This document shows, one piece after another, positions 24,296-34,843 of a stretch of DNA of 64,000 nt. The notes beneath the pieces were generated by a model. The model was not told where the DNA came from. It was given only the letters and a program-made list of their open reading frames with translations, and ran no database searches. Made by a program: the position numbers and the translations under genes. The stretch is taken from NCBI RefSeq assembly GCF_029867415.1, contig NW_026705226.1, forward strand, positions 868,001-932,000, written 5' to 3'. Every line of letters begins with the position of its first letter. Within the stretch, counting starts at the first letter, position 1. The stretch is from Vicia villosa. Its lineage: Eukaryota; Streptophyta; Magnoliopsida; Fabales; Fabaceae.

Positions 24296-24514
24296 TATGG
24301 AAAGTTGTAAGAAAATTGTAGGAAAAATATATTTTATGTATTTTGTTGCGGGTTTGGGTTTGGGTGAAAAAACCCGAACCCAACAGGTGTGGGTGTGGGT
24401 GTTATTTTGTCACCCGAATAGCTTTTGGGTTTGGGTTCGGGTTCGGGTGGTAATTTCGGGTGCGGGTTTGGGTAGTATAAAACCCGCACCCGCGGGCACC
24501 CGTTGCCATCCCTA
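23908..24514. mobile_element. hAT-type non-autonomous element, 607 bp
   Basis: It has the 8-bp duplication TCTACGGT (23900-23907, 24515-24522) and inverted ends TAGGGATGGCAA / TTGCCATCCCTA. The empty site is intact in the 3' LTR near 28463. Both flanks are rich in GGGTTTGGGTTCGGG-type runs, and the centre is a long (TA)n array (24081-24294). No coding capacity is present. Confidence 0.95.
24081..24294. repeat. (TA)n microsatellite inside the hAT element
   Basis: Mostly pure TA with interspersed ATTATATAAT interruptions. Open frames of alternating Ile-Tyr across it are artefacts. Confidence 0.95.
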
Positions 24515-24571
24515 TCTACGGTTTTATTCAAAACTACTCGTTTTTGATCCGCGCGGGACAGCGGGTCAAAT

Positions 24572-24589
24572 TGGCGCCGTTGCCGGGGA
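24572..24589 (+). other. Primer binding site of the gag-only element
   Basis: TGGCGCCGTTGCCGGGGA lies three bases after the 5' LTR. It is the primer site typical of Athila-group elements, so reverse transcription by a partner's enzymes should be possible. Confidence 0.9.
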
Positions 24590-24994
24590 TTTTTGTTGTT
24601 ATTAACTGATATTAGAGTCATAGGTTTAGTGTTCTCACGTTCTGGTCGTATTTTCCTCACGGTTTTGGCCAAACCGCGTTTAGAGTCGAAAAATTCAGTT
24701 TTTGAAAAACTTGTGTTCGATTGTAAAAAGATTTTGCCTACTGGAAGTAGAAAAATCGTGTGATCAATACTCCCTTACTCTAGAAGAGTAAAGGAATTCG
24801 ACCCAAAATTGCCAAATTCATCGTTTTTCTATTTTTAATGAATTTTTTACTGTTTTCATAGAGTCGAAAAAATCCAAAAAAATTCTCAAAATTCTTATTT
24901 CATCTAATTAGATTAAATTTTGTGTTTTTATATTTTTCTGAACTTATTTTAATCGTGTTCCTTCATTCTATTTGTTTATGGCTGTTATAGGACA

Positions 24995-26416
24995 TTGTTG
25001 GTATTTTCGCATTTGTTGCTGCATTGCTTAATTGATTTTGATTCTGAACTTGATTTTGATAATATGGTTGATCAAAGAACACTAAGGCAGCTAGTTGCGC
25101 TTGATGTTAATTATAATGGTTTATGTATTGAATATGATGATGTGGTTGTTCCCTTTGAATCGAAATCTTGTTTAATACACTTGTTGCCAAGGTTTAGTGG
25201 TCTTGTAGGTGAGGATCCACATAAGCATCTGAAAGAATTCCAGATTTTTTGTTCTACACTATTGAGACCTAAAGGAATAACAGAAGACCATATCAAGCTG
25301 AGAGTCTTCCCGTTCTCACTTCAAGGTGCTGCAAAAGATTGGTTATACTACCTTGAGCCGAATTCTGTTACAAGCTGGAATGATCTCAAAAAAGTGTTCT
25401 TAGAAAGATTCTTCCCTCCCCAAGTTACAACTTTTGCATCTTCCAGGCCTTCACTAGAGGATATTGTCAAACAAATGGCTGCAAATAATCTCCAGTATCA
25501 ACAACAAATAGATTCTACTCTTCAAACTTTGCAAACACAAATTGGACAGCTTGCCACTTTGATGAATGTCATGCAACAAGCTCAAGGATCAAACCAACTA
25601 CTTTCCCAAAAAGTAGTGAATCCAAAAGGTCCTAATGTAAGTGCGATTTCCTTGAATTTCGAAAAGAGTGTTGAATCGGTTGAACCAGCACCAGAAAAAA
25701 ATAAAGAGGTGGTTAAGTTCATTCCTAAACTTGATTCTGAAATTGTTGATGACACTTATAATGATTTGTTTGCAGCTGTCAATTTTCCATCTTTTTCTAG
25801 TTTTGATGATGTTTACTCGTGTTCTGATTGCACTGACACTAATGTGTGTGTTATTTGTGCTGAGATTAATGATGCCTTGCAGGGTGACATTTTTCCTACA
25901 GGTGAAGTTGTCGATGAAGTTGTTTATGCCGTTGAACTTGAAATCTCGGCTGCCCAAAACACACCATCCGTTGAACAACCACCTTCTTTAGAGTCTGCAC
26001 TACTTCCTGAAGATTTAAATTATTCATCAAAGACTGAATTTGAGAATGAAGAGAAATCATTGAAGAAACATAGAAATGGAATTGGATGGACTTTGATTGA
26101 CATTCTTGATATTATTCCATCATGTAATGAGCATAAGATCTCACTTCCAGATGAAGAAAAATTAGTGAGGCAGCCCTTTCAACCATTGATCTTTGATGTT
26201 GTGATAAATGACATCACTTTCACGTGCACATTCGACACTTTTACTTTTCGGAGATTGTTCTTTGATCCTGGAATAAAAGGCGAAGGCACTAAAATAAATT
26301 TCAAGGTCAATGTACACCGTATTAGGCTATTCCATGAGAGCCCTACTTTGGAAGGAGAGATTGTAAAAGAGGCTTCACTAGTAAAGGCTGTTTATGCGAT
26401 CACATATCCTCCTTGA
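24995..26416 (+). CDS. Chimeric Gag protein of the non-autonomous element
   Basis: This is an intact 473-codon frame. Residues about 60-150 form an Athila-type gag domain (VGEDPHKHLKEF, FSLQGAAKDWLYYL, LKKVFLERFFPP). About 155-225 is a coiled, Gln-rich stretch ending PKGPNVSAI, known from the gag C-terminus of this lineage. From about 355 it reads as the start of reverse transcriptase (KHRNGIGWTLIDI ... CNEHKISL), then jumps at about 400 to the end of integrase (FKVNVHRIRLFHESP). Large deletions therefore joined gag, RT start and integrase end in one open frame. The start could also be a later Met (25064); the frame begins inside a region AT-rich like a leader. The likely role is particle formation; no enzyme remains. 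Confidence 0.85.
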   Translation: MLVFSHLLLHCLIDFDSELDFDNMVDQRTLRQLVALDVNYNGLCIEYDDVVVPFESKSCLIHLLPRFSGLVGEDPHKHLKEFQIFCSTLLRPKGITEDHIKLRVFPFSLQGAAKDWLYYLEPNSVTSWNDLKKVFLERFFPPQVTTFASSRPSLEDIVKQMAANNLQYQQQIDSTLQTLQTQIGQLATLMNVMQQAQGSNQLLSQKVVNPKGPNVSAISLNFEKSVESVEPAPEKNKEVVKFIPKLDSEIVDDTYNDLFAAVNFPSFSSFDDVYSCSDCTDTNVCVICAEINDALQGDIFPTGEVVDEVVYAVELEISAAQNTPSVEQPPSLESALLPEDLNYSSKTEFENEEKSLKKHRNGIGWTLIDILDIIPSCNEHKISLPDEEKLVRQPFQPLIFDVVINDITFTCTFDTFTFRRLFFDPGIKGEGTKINFKVNVHRIRLFHESPTLEGEIVKEASLVKAVYAITYPP

Positions 26417-27398
26417 ATACTCGGGTGTGTTCTTTCCTTTCTCTCACTCTTACTTTATATTTGAGTTCTTTTCATTGAGGACAATGCTTGTTTTAAGTGT
26501 GGGGGAGAGAATCATTTATTTTCTTTGCTTTTGTTCTTTGTTTTATTTTCTTTTGTTTTCTTGTTTTGTTTTTAGTTTAAAAAAATAAATAAATATGCAT
26601 CGTTTTGAAAGTTTTAGGCTATAGATTGATTTGAGTCGAGTTTGCGGAGACTTGGAAAACATTTCACAAGATCGGTATCGTTCTAACACCGTAAGTCTCC
26701 TGCATATGGAAATTGATTTGAATTTGTTATTATGTTTTAGCCTTAATTTCTCATTCTTTGACAGCTCTTGAGTAGTTTATTTCAGCAGTCGGCACCATCT
26801 CTCACACACTTTACGCAGGAAAGCCGATGAATATAAGTGAATGTTCCAAAAAAAAAAGGAAAAGGTAATACACCTTCTAAGTTTGGTGACCCTCACCCGG
26901 TCACTTAACCCAACGGTTGTGTAATCTTTAAAAAAAAGTTTTCAAAACTCTTTGTTAGTTGGTTCAGCGGTTTCTGGTGTTGAACTTGGTAGGGAGGATT
27001 ACGGTCCGATCCCCCGCAACTACATCTGAGTAAGCAAAGGGTTATGCCACGCAAGTACCGGAATCCCGTGCAAAAGGATCAGAGTCACTAACCGGTCGTC
27101 CTGCTATAAGTGTGTGGAGATAACGGGCTTAATGTGATTGCGCTTGAATGAAAAAGAGCAAAAAGGATGAGTAAGTTAGGCTATGGTATAATAATATGAT
27201 TTGAATTGGTTTGTGTATTTAGGAGGCTTATGTCTGCATATCTGTGGTTAGTGTTCTTACGATGTCCTTAGTGTGCAAGATTAGTACCTGTCGATGCAAA
27301 CTTACCGGAAGAAGATTGGTAGCCTAGGATGAGTAACTGTTGATGTATTTCTGCTTTCTTTGTTTTGTTTTTCATTTTGCTCGGAGTGCAAAAGTTCA
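26417..27398 (+). other. 3' non-coding region of the gag-only element, with SINE-like head
   Basis: No gene is seen. At 26954-27022 a tRNA-derived SINE-like head occurs: TTAGTTGGTTCAGCGG as A box and GGTCCGATCCCCC as B box. It matches the head of the SINE at 57413-57572 read in reverse. The remainder is unassigned. Confidence 0.5.
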
Positions 27399-27410
27399 AG
27401 TGTGGGGGAA
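27399..27410 (+). other. Polypurine tract of the gag-only element
   Basis: AGTGTGGGGGAA lies two bases before the 3' LTR, the expected site and form in Athila-group elements. A similar AAGTGTGGGGGAGAG run occurs earlier, at 26498-26512. Confidence 0.85.
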
Positions 27411-27412
27411 TT

Positions 27413-28514
27413 TGATCAGTGCATTTTGATGCACATTCCTCTACGGTTGTACTTATACATTTCCATGGTTTGCTTGTCTTATTTTTGTATTTTATAATGT
27501 TTTTATATTTTAAATTATTTTTATTGTTATTTGATTTTCGTATTTATTTTTCAGCTTTAGTAGTCTGCACGGAAACGATCATAACTCGAGTTCCGGGAGT
27601 CCGATTGAGGCGTTCTAATAATCGCCGGAAAGCTAAGAAAAAGAGCTACAACTTTTATGTTGGAGTCAAAGTCAGAATCGGAACCTATATTTCCCAGAAT
27701 TGTGTTTAAAGCTGCAGCACTATTTAATTTTCAGTTTTTGGGTCGTTTAGTAGTGGGCTTGGTTTTGTCATTCGACCCAGTTGGGTCATAAACGTTTTTT
27801 GGCTGATTCCTAATAGGTCTAGCAGCCGTGTTACTGTTTATCACGTTTTAGTATTCACAATTTTGTTTCCACTCTTTTGCTCTGTACGCTTGAATGGAGA
27901 ACTAAACATCCAGAGTCGATCTACTGTAATCGAATTCCAAAAGCTTTGAGGTTTTTATTTTATCAATTCAATTTCGTTTCTCTTTCAATTATATTCTATG
28001 AATTTGCATTTGCTTAATCTGTTATTTCGTGGAATATTTTGATTAATTTCGTATGATTGTATTCCTAACTGTTAATCGTTGTTTACGTCGCTTCGTCGTT
28101 AAATTGCGTTTCTATATCGTGTTTGCTTAATTCGCGATTGTATTAATCCGTTTGCTTAATTCGGAATAGGAATCCAATCTGTTTAATATCTTTTGCGCTT
28201 GTCAATTGATATTGAAATCAAATAGAGATCGAAGCCGCTTAGGGAATTGGTAAGGTAGAAACCCATGATAAGCCGGAACCGAAAACAGTAGATTGGCTTA
28301 ATTTTATAATCACTTTTTCAAAACAACTTATTTCATTAATCGCTTTTGATAATCATTTTTTCTATAATTCGAACCTAAACCAACCCCGCTAAATCGATTT
28401 ACCTTTGGTTAATAATCAACGAGAATCCTTGTGATACGATACGCGAGTCACTTGTCGCTTTCTACGGTTTTATTCAAAACTACTCGTTTTTGATCCGCGC
28501 GCGACAGCGGATCA
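27413..28514 (+). repeat. 3' LTR of the gag-only element, 1,102 bp
   Basis: It is uninterrupted and preserves the empty sites of both transposons seen in the 5' LTR. It differs from the 5' LTR at about six bases plus one T in a T run. Confidence 0.95.
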
Positions 28515-29291
28515 ATAACGGAGGGATCCACATACATATCGCATAGAGTCACACTTGATTTGCACGTGTCGGTGTGAAATGTTATTATGTGTGATTATGT
28601 GATATGAATGTGTGGATGGAAATTTGATTGATATGCATGTTTTATAAAGAGTGATGAATTGTAAAAATGTATGCTTGTTTATGTTACATTTCCCATTATT
28701 ATATTTTCTATGATAATTTGAATTCTCACCCTTCTGTTTGAATGTTTCCCTTTGTTGGTAACGTGCAGGTTCAGACGAGTAGTTGCTTATCCGAGGATTT
28801 AGCCGAGGAGCTCCGAGTCTTTGTTTGGATTAGGTAGTGAGTCGATGCTTTGGTCATGTAACACTGGGATAGGATCAGTGTGTGTTGAACTCATGTTTGA
28901 TTTGGTTTTGTATCTTGATACTATCTTATGTTTCTTAAGATGTTTATTGTTGTTGCGGGAGGCCTTAGTGCCAAGTATTTTGGATATGATATTATGATTT
29001 CCGTTTTGGATAATATTTGTGATATGATCATGGTATGGGACATGAATCATTTATACAATGCATGAGTATTTGTTATTTTCGCTGTGTATGCATATTCTTA
29101 AAGAATTACGTTAAGTAAAATGTGTTATATTGATGACCAAATGAATTGTATGTTTATGGACGTATGGATGTTGGTTTTTAAAAGCTTTTAGTTTTTGAAA
29201 ACGTCGTTGTGACGCCCCTTGTTTATATGCATGTTTACTCTGAGTATTTGTTTATGACTATTATTTTGGGGTATTAGAAAGGGGTGTTACA

Positions 29292-29539
29292 TATACATCC
29301 TCTTGGATGTAACCATTTAGAAAATCACTTCTTACATCTATTTGAAACAGTTTGAAGTTCAAGATGCGGGAAAAAGCTAATAACATCCTTATGGCCTCTA
29401 ATCTAGACATAAGGGCATATGTTTAATCAAAATCAATTCCTTCCTATTGATAGTAAACCTTTGAAACGAGTCTGAATTTATTTCCTAAAACACTACCATC
29501 TTTGTCTAACTTGTTGTAAAAGACCCGTATGGTACCAAT
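29292..29539 (-). pseudogene. Copia reverse transcriptase middle segment
   Basis: Read from 29539 down it gives the N-terminal core of copia reverse transcriptase (YNKLDKDGS, RLEAIRMLLAF, IDVRSDFLNGYIQEDVY) with stops. It links the reading at 34844 to that at 20504, which proves the pieces belong to one element. Confidence 0.85.
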
Positions 29540-29623
29540 TGTAACGCCCCAGATTGCTTTCAGGATGATCGACTGACCCCACAAACCAACACGGGTCTTT
29601 TCAGCATGTTTTGACCTCACTCA

Positions 29624-29712
29624 CACGCTTTCCGGGAAACTTCCCAGAAGGTCACCCATCCCAATACTACTCCAAGTCAAGCACGCTTAACTGTGGAGTT
29701 CTTATGAAACAA
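29624..29712 (-). ncRNA. 5S rRNA-derived segment in an LTR (Cassandra-like)
   Basis: The minus strand reads AGAACTCCACAGTTAAGCG, then GTGCTTGACTTGGAGTAGTA, then GGGATGGGTGACC. This is the 3' two thirds of plant 5S rRNA with its internal promoter boxes (A box, intermediate element, C box) largely preserved. Cassandra retroelements are known to carry such 5S segments in their LTRs, in element orientation as here. A functional 5S gene is unlikely because the first third is degraded. Confidence 0.75.
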
Positions 29713-29970
29713 GCTACCGAAAAGAAGATGCATCTTGTTGGTAAAGGTAGTATCCATCAATCCTTATAAGCTTTCCTTCAACCATGCAGTCCCATACCTG
29801 CACAGCCTCAGAATCCCTCTCATTCGGATGTGTCGACCACCATTGCCCACTTTGGCCTCAGGTGTTCCATGCGGTGCAACCACCCCTCGACTTCTTCGGC
29901 CTCGGGTGTTACATGCCCACCAGCTTCCGCATGGTTCGTCCTTAAACCACATCGTACTGGGAGAGGTCTG

Positions 29971-29982
29971 GCTCTGATACCA
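29971..29982 (-). other. Primer-binding-site motif (initiator Met tRNA type)
   Basis: The minus strand reads TGGTATCAGAGC. The same motif at 32395-32406 follows a clear LTR; here the upstream LTR cannot be recognised. Confidence 0.55.
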
Positions 29983-29987
29983 TTGCT

Positions 29988-32394
29988 TACAAAATAGCTC
30001 AACTGAGTCCTGCTCTCTACTAAGAATCAAATCAACTCCGTCCTTCATAGAGTATAATTCCTCATTACATCTGGAAATCTACGGTAACACCTTACAACAG
30101 CATAAAATTATTATAGCATCATATAGTATCAACTTATCGTCTTAACTTTGCCGAATGCATACTCGTTAACTACGTACAACCATAATAACATATTCATCAT
30201 CTCGACAATTATTCAAAAGAGTTATAATTCTTCGACATGACATCCTTACATCCACTGGATTCTAAATCCAACATATAGATCAATACGTATTCTCTATGTA
30301 GGCTCCTGACGTATTAATTACTCACTTCCCACGAGTAGTACTCATAACACTACTCCACATCACACTTTCGCTGCGCGACTCTGAATACCCGTATTAAGTC
30401 ATTTGTCCATCATGTTGCACTCTTTCATATTCACTTCTTTATAAGTTCACACAACATAGTGAGTGATTATTCTCATGGCTTAATATTCATCACATCTTAT
30501 ACCATTAAGGTAACAAAACAAGCTCATCTCATTTATATGATTCCGCCTACTATCAACAAGAGATTAAGGGTGAGCAAGTCCTAAATTTGTCAATAGATAG
30601 TCGGCAACTATATTTAAGCATAAACCGTCGTTACTACATAATAGTGTCCTTTCCGAGTTTGCACCCAAACTCATTAACATCGTCATAGTCTAATAATTCA
30701 CTTTGAGTCTTTACAACTCGCACACTTCCCTCTCATTGGATCTTATCGGTGAGACACAGACGTCCAAACATTTTAAAAAATCTTCTTCATAGTCACTTAG
30801 AATCACACACTTGTTAAGTACTTCCAAACTTCATGATCACTAATATACTCGTACATTACTATTCATCTCGTTCCAAATCAACATCCTCATCTTCGCAAAA
30901 GACCGCGATAATATTCATAACTCGTGGTTTTAATCTAAATCCCACGGCATCCTTCGCGTCCAAGTATCATTCCACTCAGAATCTCAACAAAGTCTTCCTC
31001 ACATCAATAGGTATCAGAAATCCTCTATAATTCTTCTTCTATACATGTCATTGCTTTGGCATCATAAATACGACTTCAACCGTCCTAAAGTTTATTTCAT
31101 CTTTACTACTAAGTCTCTTCTCACTAAAATCCATCGGCACTCAAATCATCTTTATTAACGAACATCTCATCAACTTATTCATCAACAACATGTTCTACTC
31201 AACGTCGTTTCAAACAATCGCGGCAGTAGGCATTCTTATTCCACAAGTTTCACACTTCCGTAACCGACTTTAAAATCTCTCCTCATAGGATCACTTCTAC
31301 TGTATTTATAACTCTCCCATAAGGTAGAACATAATTTTACCTCTTCGTAGGCTCAAACGGTACATTAATCCGTCACTCGGAACTCAAGATATGAATTTTC
31401 CAATCATTATCCGAAAAGGCAACACCGAAGCCATGCAGCGACACTCTAAAGGATGTCTCCAAAACCCCTCAAATGGTATATTCAATTCTTAAAATTACTT
31501 CTCAACAAACCCTCTAATTATTCCTTCAATCCGTTCAACACTGACACTGACATCCCGTGCAGTACCAATAAACAAGTCTAGTTCTAAGAACAAGAGTAAC
31601 CGCAACTTCACCTCTTTCCAACATCATTCTGTCGCAATTAAATATGTTACAGCTGCTGTAACCATTTTTATAACAAAGTTCATCTCGTTAGATTTTCGTT
31701 GCTTCAAACGGAACTCAAATCGGATGTCCAGAACTCCAGTTATGAATTTTCGAAGTTCTGCAGCTATTCAGCAATTTTCCTGCGTTTTGCTTACGAAAAT
31801 CTCACTCCAAAACTCATTCTCTTCAACTCGATCACATTCCAAACAGCCCCTTATCATATCTCTTCACTTCCAAACATTCTTATAACTTGAGAAACACATC
31901 CCATTGCCGAAGTGCGATTTCTGAAACATTACGACTGCAATCCTCTTTGCAACTTGCAGCTGAACCTCTTCCGAGACGCAAGGCTACTCAACTGACAACT
32001 TCGCAGCCCCTCAGCAGAGCTGATACATTGCAACTTTCTAATTTTCCTCTCCTACAAATAATCATCAATTGCATATAATCATCCTCCCTCAAGATGCTCA
32101 AACTTAATTACCAGCCGAGTCCTAATTCCAAGTCACCTTCAATTCGGGAAACAACAAACTCCAACAACGCTTGCACCGTTGCCAACAACAGCCTACTGAA
32201 TCAATCATCTTACAACTGAAACATAACCGAGAAGCGAAGCTTCTTCCCCACTTGTTTCAAACCAACTTCCGTAACAAACAACCAAGTACCGACAGTGATT
32301 CACTCACATATCGCGTACCAAGGGATAATATGCCGACAGTATTCAACTGCCGTGCAACTCAACTGACTCAACAATTGGCCGGACGGACTGACCT
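29988..32394 (-). other. Non-coding interior of the chimeric element
   Basis: About 2.4 kb between two primer-site motifs. No gag, protease, reverse transcriptase or integrase motif is visible on either strand; open frames are short and unrecognised. Near 31700-31745 text like CGGATGTCCAGAACTCCAGT resembles wording common in plant gypsy LTRs. Confidence 0.5.
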
Positions 32395-32406
32395 GCTCTG
32401 ATACCA
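32395..32406 (-). other. Primer binding site (initiator Met tRNA type)
   Basis: TGGTATCAGAGC on the minus strand, four bases from the LTR edge at 32411. This is the standard site of Tekay/Del elements. Confidence 0.85.
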
Positions 32407-32410
32407 CTAT

Positions 32411-34843
32411 TGTAACACCCTTCTAAACCCCGCAGAAATTAATAAAATAATTCAGAGTAAAACATGAAAACAAGGGTGTCACAATTCAATTTAAAACAAT
32501 TTATCATAAATCAATTGTCATGCTTCATTTAGGAACGAATCATCAACTTAACAAAATCATGTTTTTACACAACGGAATATTCATCATACGGATACGCATA
32601 ACATCATCTAAGCAATATCCCACAAAATTAATACAATAACAACACAATGGAGTAACATCATAGACTCTAAACTAGCGTTCCCCAGTGTTACAATATTAGA
32701 GCATGACACCGACGCTATACTTAAACAAACTGGCCTATGAGTTATCCTCACCAAAGCCAAAAGCCGCTACTCGCCAATTTGAAATGTCAACAGTAAGGGT
32801 GAGTCTCATTCAAATTAACAAATGTTATTGAATCATAAATAATAAGACATCATAGTTACATCATTCACCCAATTGTTTCATAAACAAACATTCAGACAAG
32901 TTTCATCATCACGAAACAATCAACCAACACATCATCAATATTTATAACACTGGAATACATCCAATCATGTTATAAAAGTCATGCATATGAATGCAACTGA
33001 CACTATGCATGTGGTACCAACATCATCAAATGGGAATAACCCATAACTGATCCAACATCATCAAGATACGGCCCTGCCAGCACAAATTCCACACAATGGG
33101 AATCATGCCCTTTACTGATCCAACACATCATCATGGATACAACATCATCAATGAATATGAATGGATGCAAACATACATGAACATACTTATACCATCTTCA
33201 AGTTTATGAGTAACATCATCAAATACTCATTTCATCATCATCATCATCATCATCAACATCATCATCATCATCAAAGTATGTTTATATACATTAGCATCAT
33301 TCAAATACAATCAATCATCATCATCATCATTAAATAACATACATGTATCCACATCAATCATCATCATCAATAAGGAAGAACATACATGTATCCACATCAT
33401 TCTAAAACAAAGCAATCATCATCATATAATTCTCAACAAATCATCACATCATAATGTTTTTCAAAACAACATCTTATATTGTCACATTTTATCATATATG
33501 TCAACAATACGTCATCCATCCAACAGATAAGATATTCACATCATACTCACATCATCACAAAACTATCTCATAGGATTCATCATACCAACAAATAAATCAT
33601 CACAGGAATCATGTTTTAAATATAGCTTGTATCGTTACATCTCATCACATATGTCCACAACACAACATTCATCAAAACAAGCAAAATTGTGATTTATTAA
33701 TAATCTCGAGCTACTGCTCATTTCATCATCCTAACATTAAAGAATACTTCATAAACTTCATCCTGTTCGAAATGGCACTTAAAACAGGCCAACGGTTCAA
33801 AAGATACGCATCTTTAAACTTTTCAAAATTTACTAGCAGCACGCGGCGCCACACATTGTTCACGACGCGCTGCCAGAAAACGACGCCTTCGCGGCGCCAA
33901 CTAGGGACGCGACACGAACTGAGTGAAATAATTCTCCTCAAGCTTTCTGCCAAGCAATTCGCGGCGCTAACAATTGGACGCGGCGCGAACTGACCAGATC
34001 AGAGATTCCCATCGCAATTGACAGCATACGAACCTGAATCCCAAATTCCTCAACCTCGACCAAATCGATTCAAGTTGATCAAACACCACAAAACAGCCAC
34101 ACAATATATATCATACACACATATAACATATATTATGCATCATCAAACATCATACAACACCAAATTCATGGAAATTCATCAAAACAGATAATTATCAACA
34201 AACATCCCCAAAATCCCAACTCTATCATACGACTCAATTGACATGAAATAATATATCTATATCAGTCCTATTATCCATAACCCGATAATAGATGTTAATC
34301 GGAAGAGTCCCCCCTTACCTTAGCCAAGAATCTGGACTTTTCCCCTTCTTCTCCATCAAACCCGTAAGCCCTTTTCTTCACTTTCAACAAGAATTCCCAA
34401 TCTTCAAACTCGCTTATCTCCCTCATCGAGAACCTCCCTGACACGAATTAATATATCAAATCGAAGGAAATTTCGTGTAGAATCCGAAGCTTCGAGAATT
34501 ACGTGATTTGGAGTTACGAGCAGAGAGTTATAACCCATTTTGTTAGGGCTGCACCATGAATACGAAAATCTCTTTTCTCCATGAGCTCTCTCCTTCTTCC
34601 TCTTAGGTTTTCTTCTTCTAATTTCCAATTTCTTTCTTTTTTTTTTCTTATTTTATGAAAATAAAGCAAAATAGCTTTAGTAATAGGGCCTACCAATCAC
34701 ACCCCCTCCATTACTAACCACAACTTGGCCCAATAGCTTATTTTACACAATTTCCAACTTAAGTCCAATTAAAATACCAATAATCCAAGAAATTAATTTA
34801 AACTCCCATTAAATTAATAAAATGTAAAATATGGGGTGTTACA
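32411..34843 (-). repeat. Tekay-like LTR, 2,433 bp, minus orientation
   Basis: It starts TGTAACACCC and ends GGGTGTTACA in plus coordinates. It resembles 39342-41617 in the first 80 bp and in overall texture. It contains a GCGGCGC-rich island at about 33838-33990 and an ATC repeat at 33232-33273. Confidence 0.8.
33232..33273. repeat. (ATC)n microsatellite
   Basis: CATCAT repeats with one CAACAT interruption. Confidence 0.9.

Larger units (their letters stand above)
21860..24568 (+). repeat. 5' LTR of the gag-only element (with two insertions)
   Basis: It starts TGATCAGTGC and ends CAGCGGGTCA. It contains the Mutator-like element 22246-23227 and the hAT element 23908-24514. Removing them and their duplications gives 1,103 bp, against 1,102 bp for the 3' LTR. 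Confidence 0.93.
21860..28514 (+). mobile_element. Non-autonomous Athila/Cyclops-derived element with gag-only frame
   Basis: The target duplication ATAAC is perfect (21855-21859, 28515-28519). The 5' LTR is 21860-24568 (with two transposon insertions) and the 3' LTR 27413-28514 (1,102 bp). A primer binding site is at 24572 and a polypurine tract at 27399-27410. After removing the insertions the LTRs differ by about 6 substitutions and 1 indel. The interior is only 2,844 bp and encodes one 473-residue chimeric frame; protease, most of reverse transcriptase, RNase H and most of integrase are gone. The structure fits the class called TR-GAG: moved in trans by a full-length partner. Confidence 0.92.
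20506..29291 (+). mobile_element. Tekay/Del-like solo LTR interrupted by a gag-only element
   Basis: It begins TGTAACACCC and ends GGGTGTTACA. The TATAC duplication sits at 20500-20504 and 29292-29296, with one extra C on the left. Without the inner element and its duplication it is about 2,126 bp. Both sides continue the same copia reverse transcriptase reading, so only an LTR remains: a solo LTR formed by LTR-LTR recombination. A GC-rich block of GGGCGAG-like repeats lies at 21172-21290. Confidence 0.8.
29540..34843 (-). mobile_element. Chimeric LTR element with 5S rRNA-like sequence
   Basis: The outer ends are TGTAACGCCC and GGGTGTTACA, with a perfect CCAAT duplication (29535-29539, 34844-34848), so one insertion event placed it in the copia gene. 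On the minus strand it begins with a 2,433-bp Tekay-like LTR (34843-32411), then a primer site (32406-32395). About 2.4 kb follows without recognisable gag or pol, then a second primer-site motif (29982-29971), and finally an end carrying 5S rRNA-like sequence. The two termini are not copies of each other, so the element is a recombinant or has lost and exchanged its 3' part. Confidence 0.7.

Noticed and set aside
29735..30048. Overlapping open frames on both strands
   Set aside because: They lie in the non-coding, 5S-bearing end of a retroelement and match no protein family.
33232..33273. CAT repeats as a CRISPR-like array
   Set aside because: It is a 3-bp microsatellite with no spacers; the window is plant nuclear DNA.
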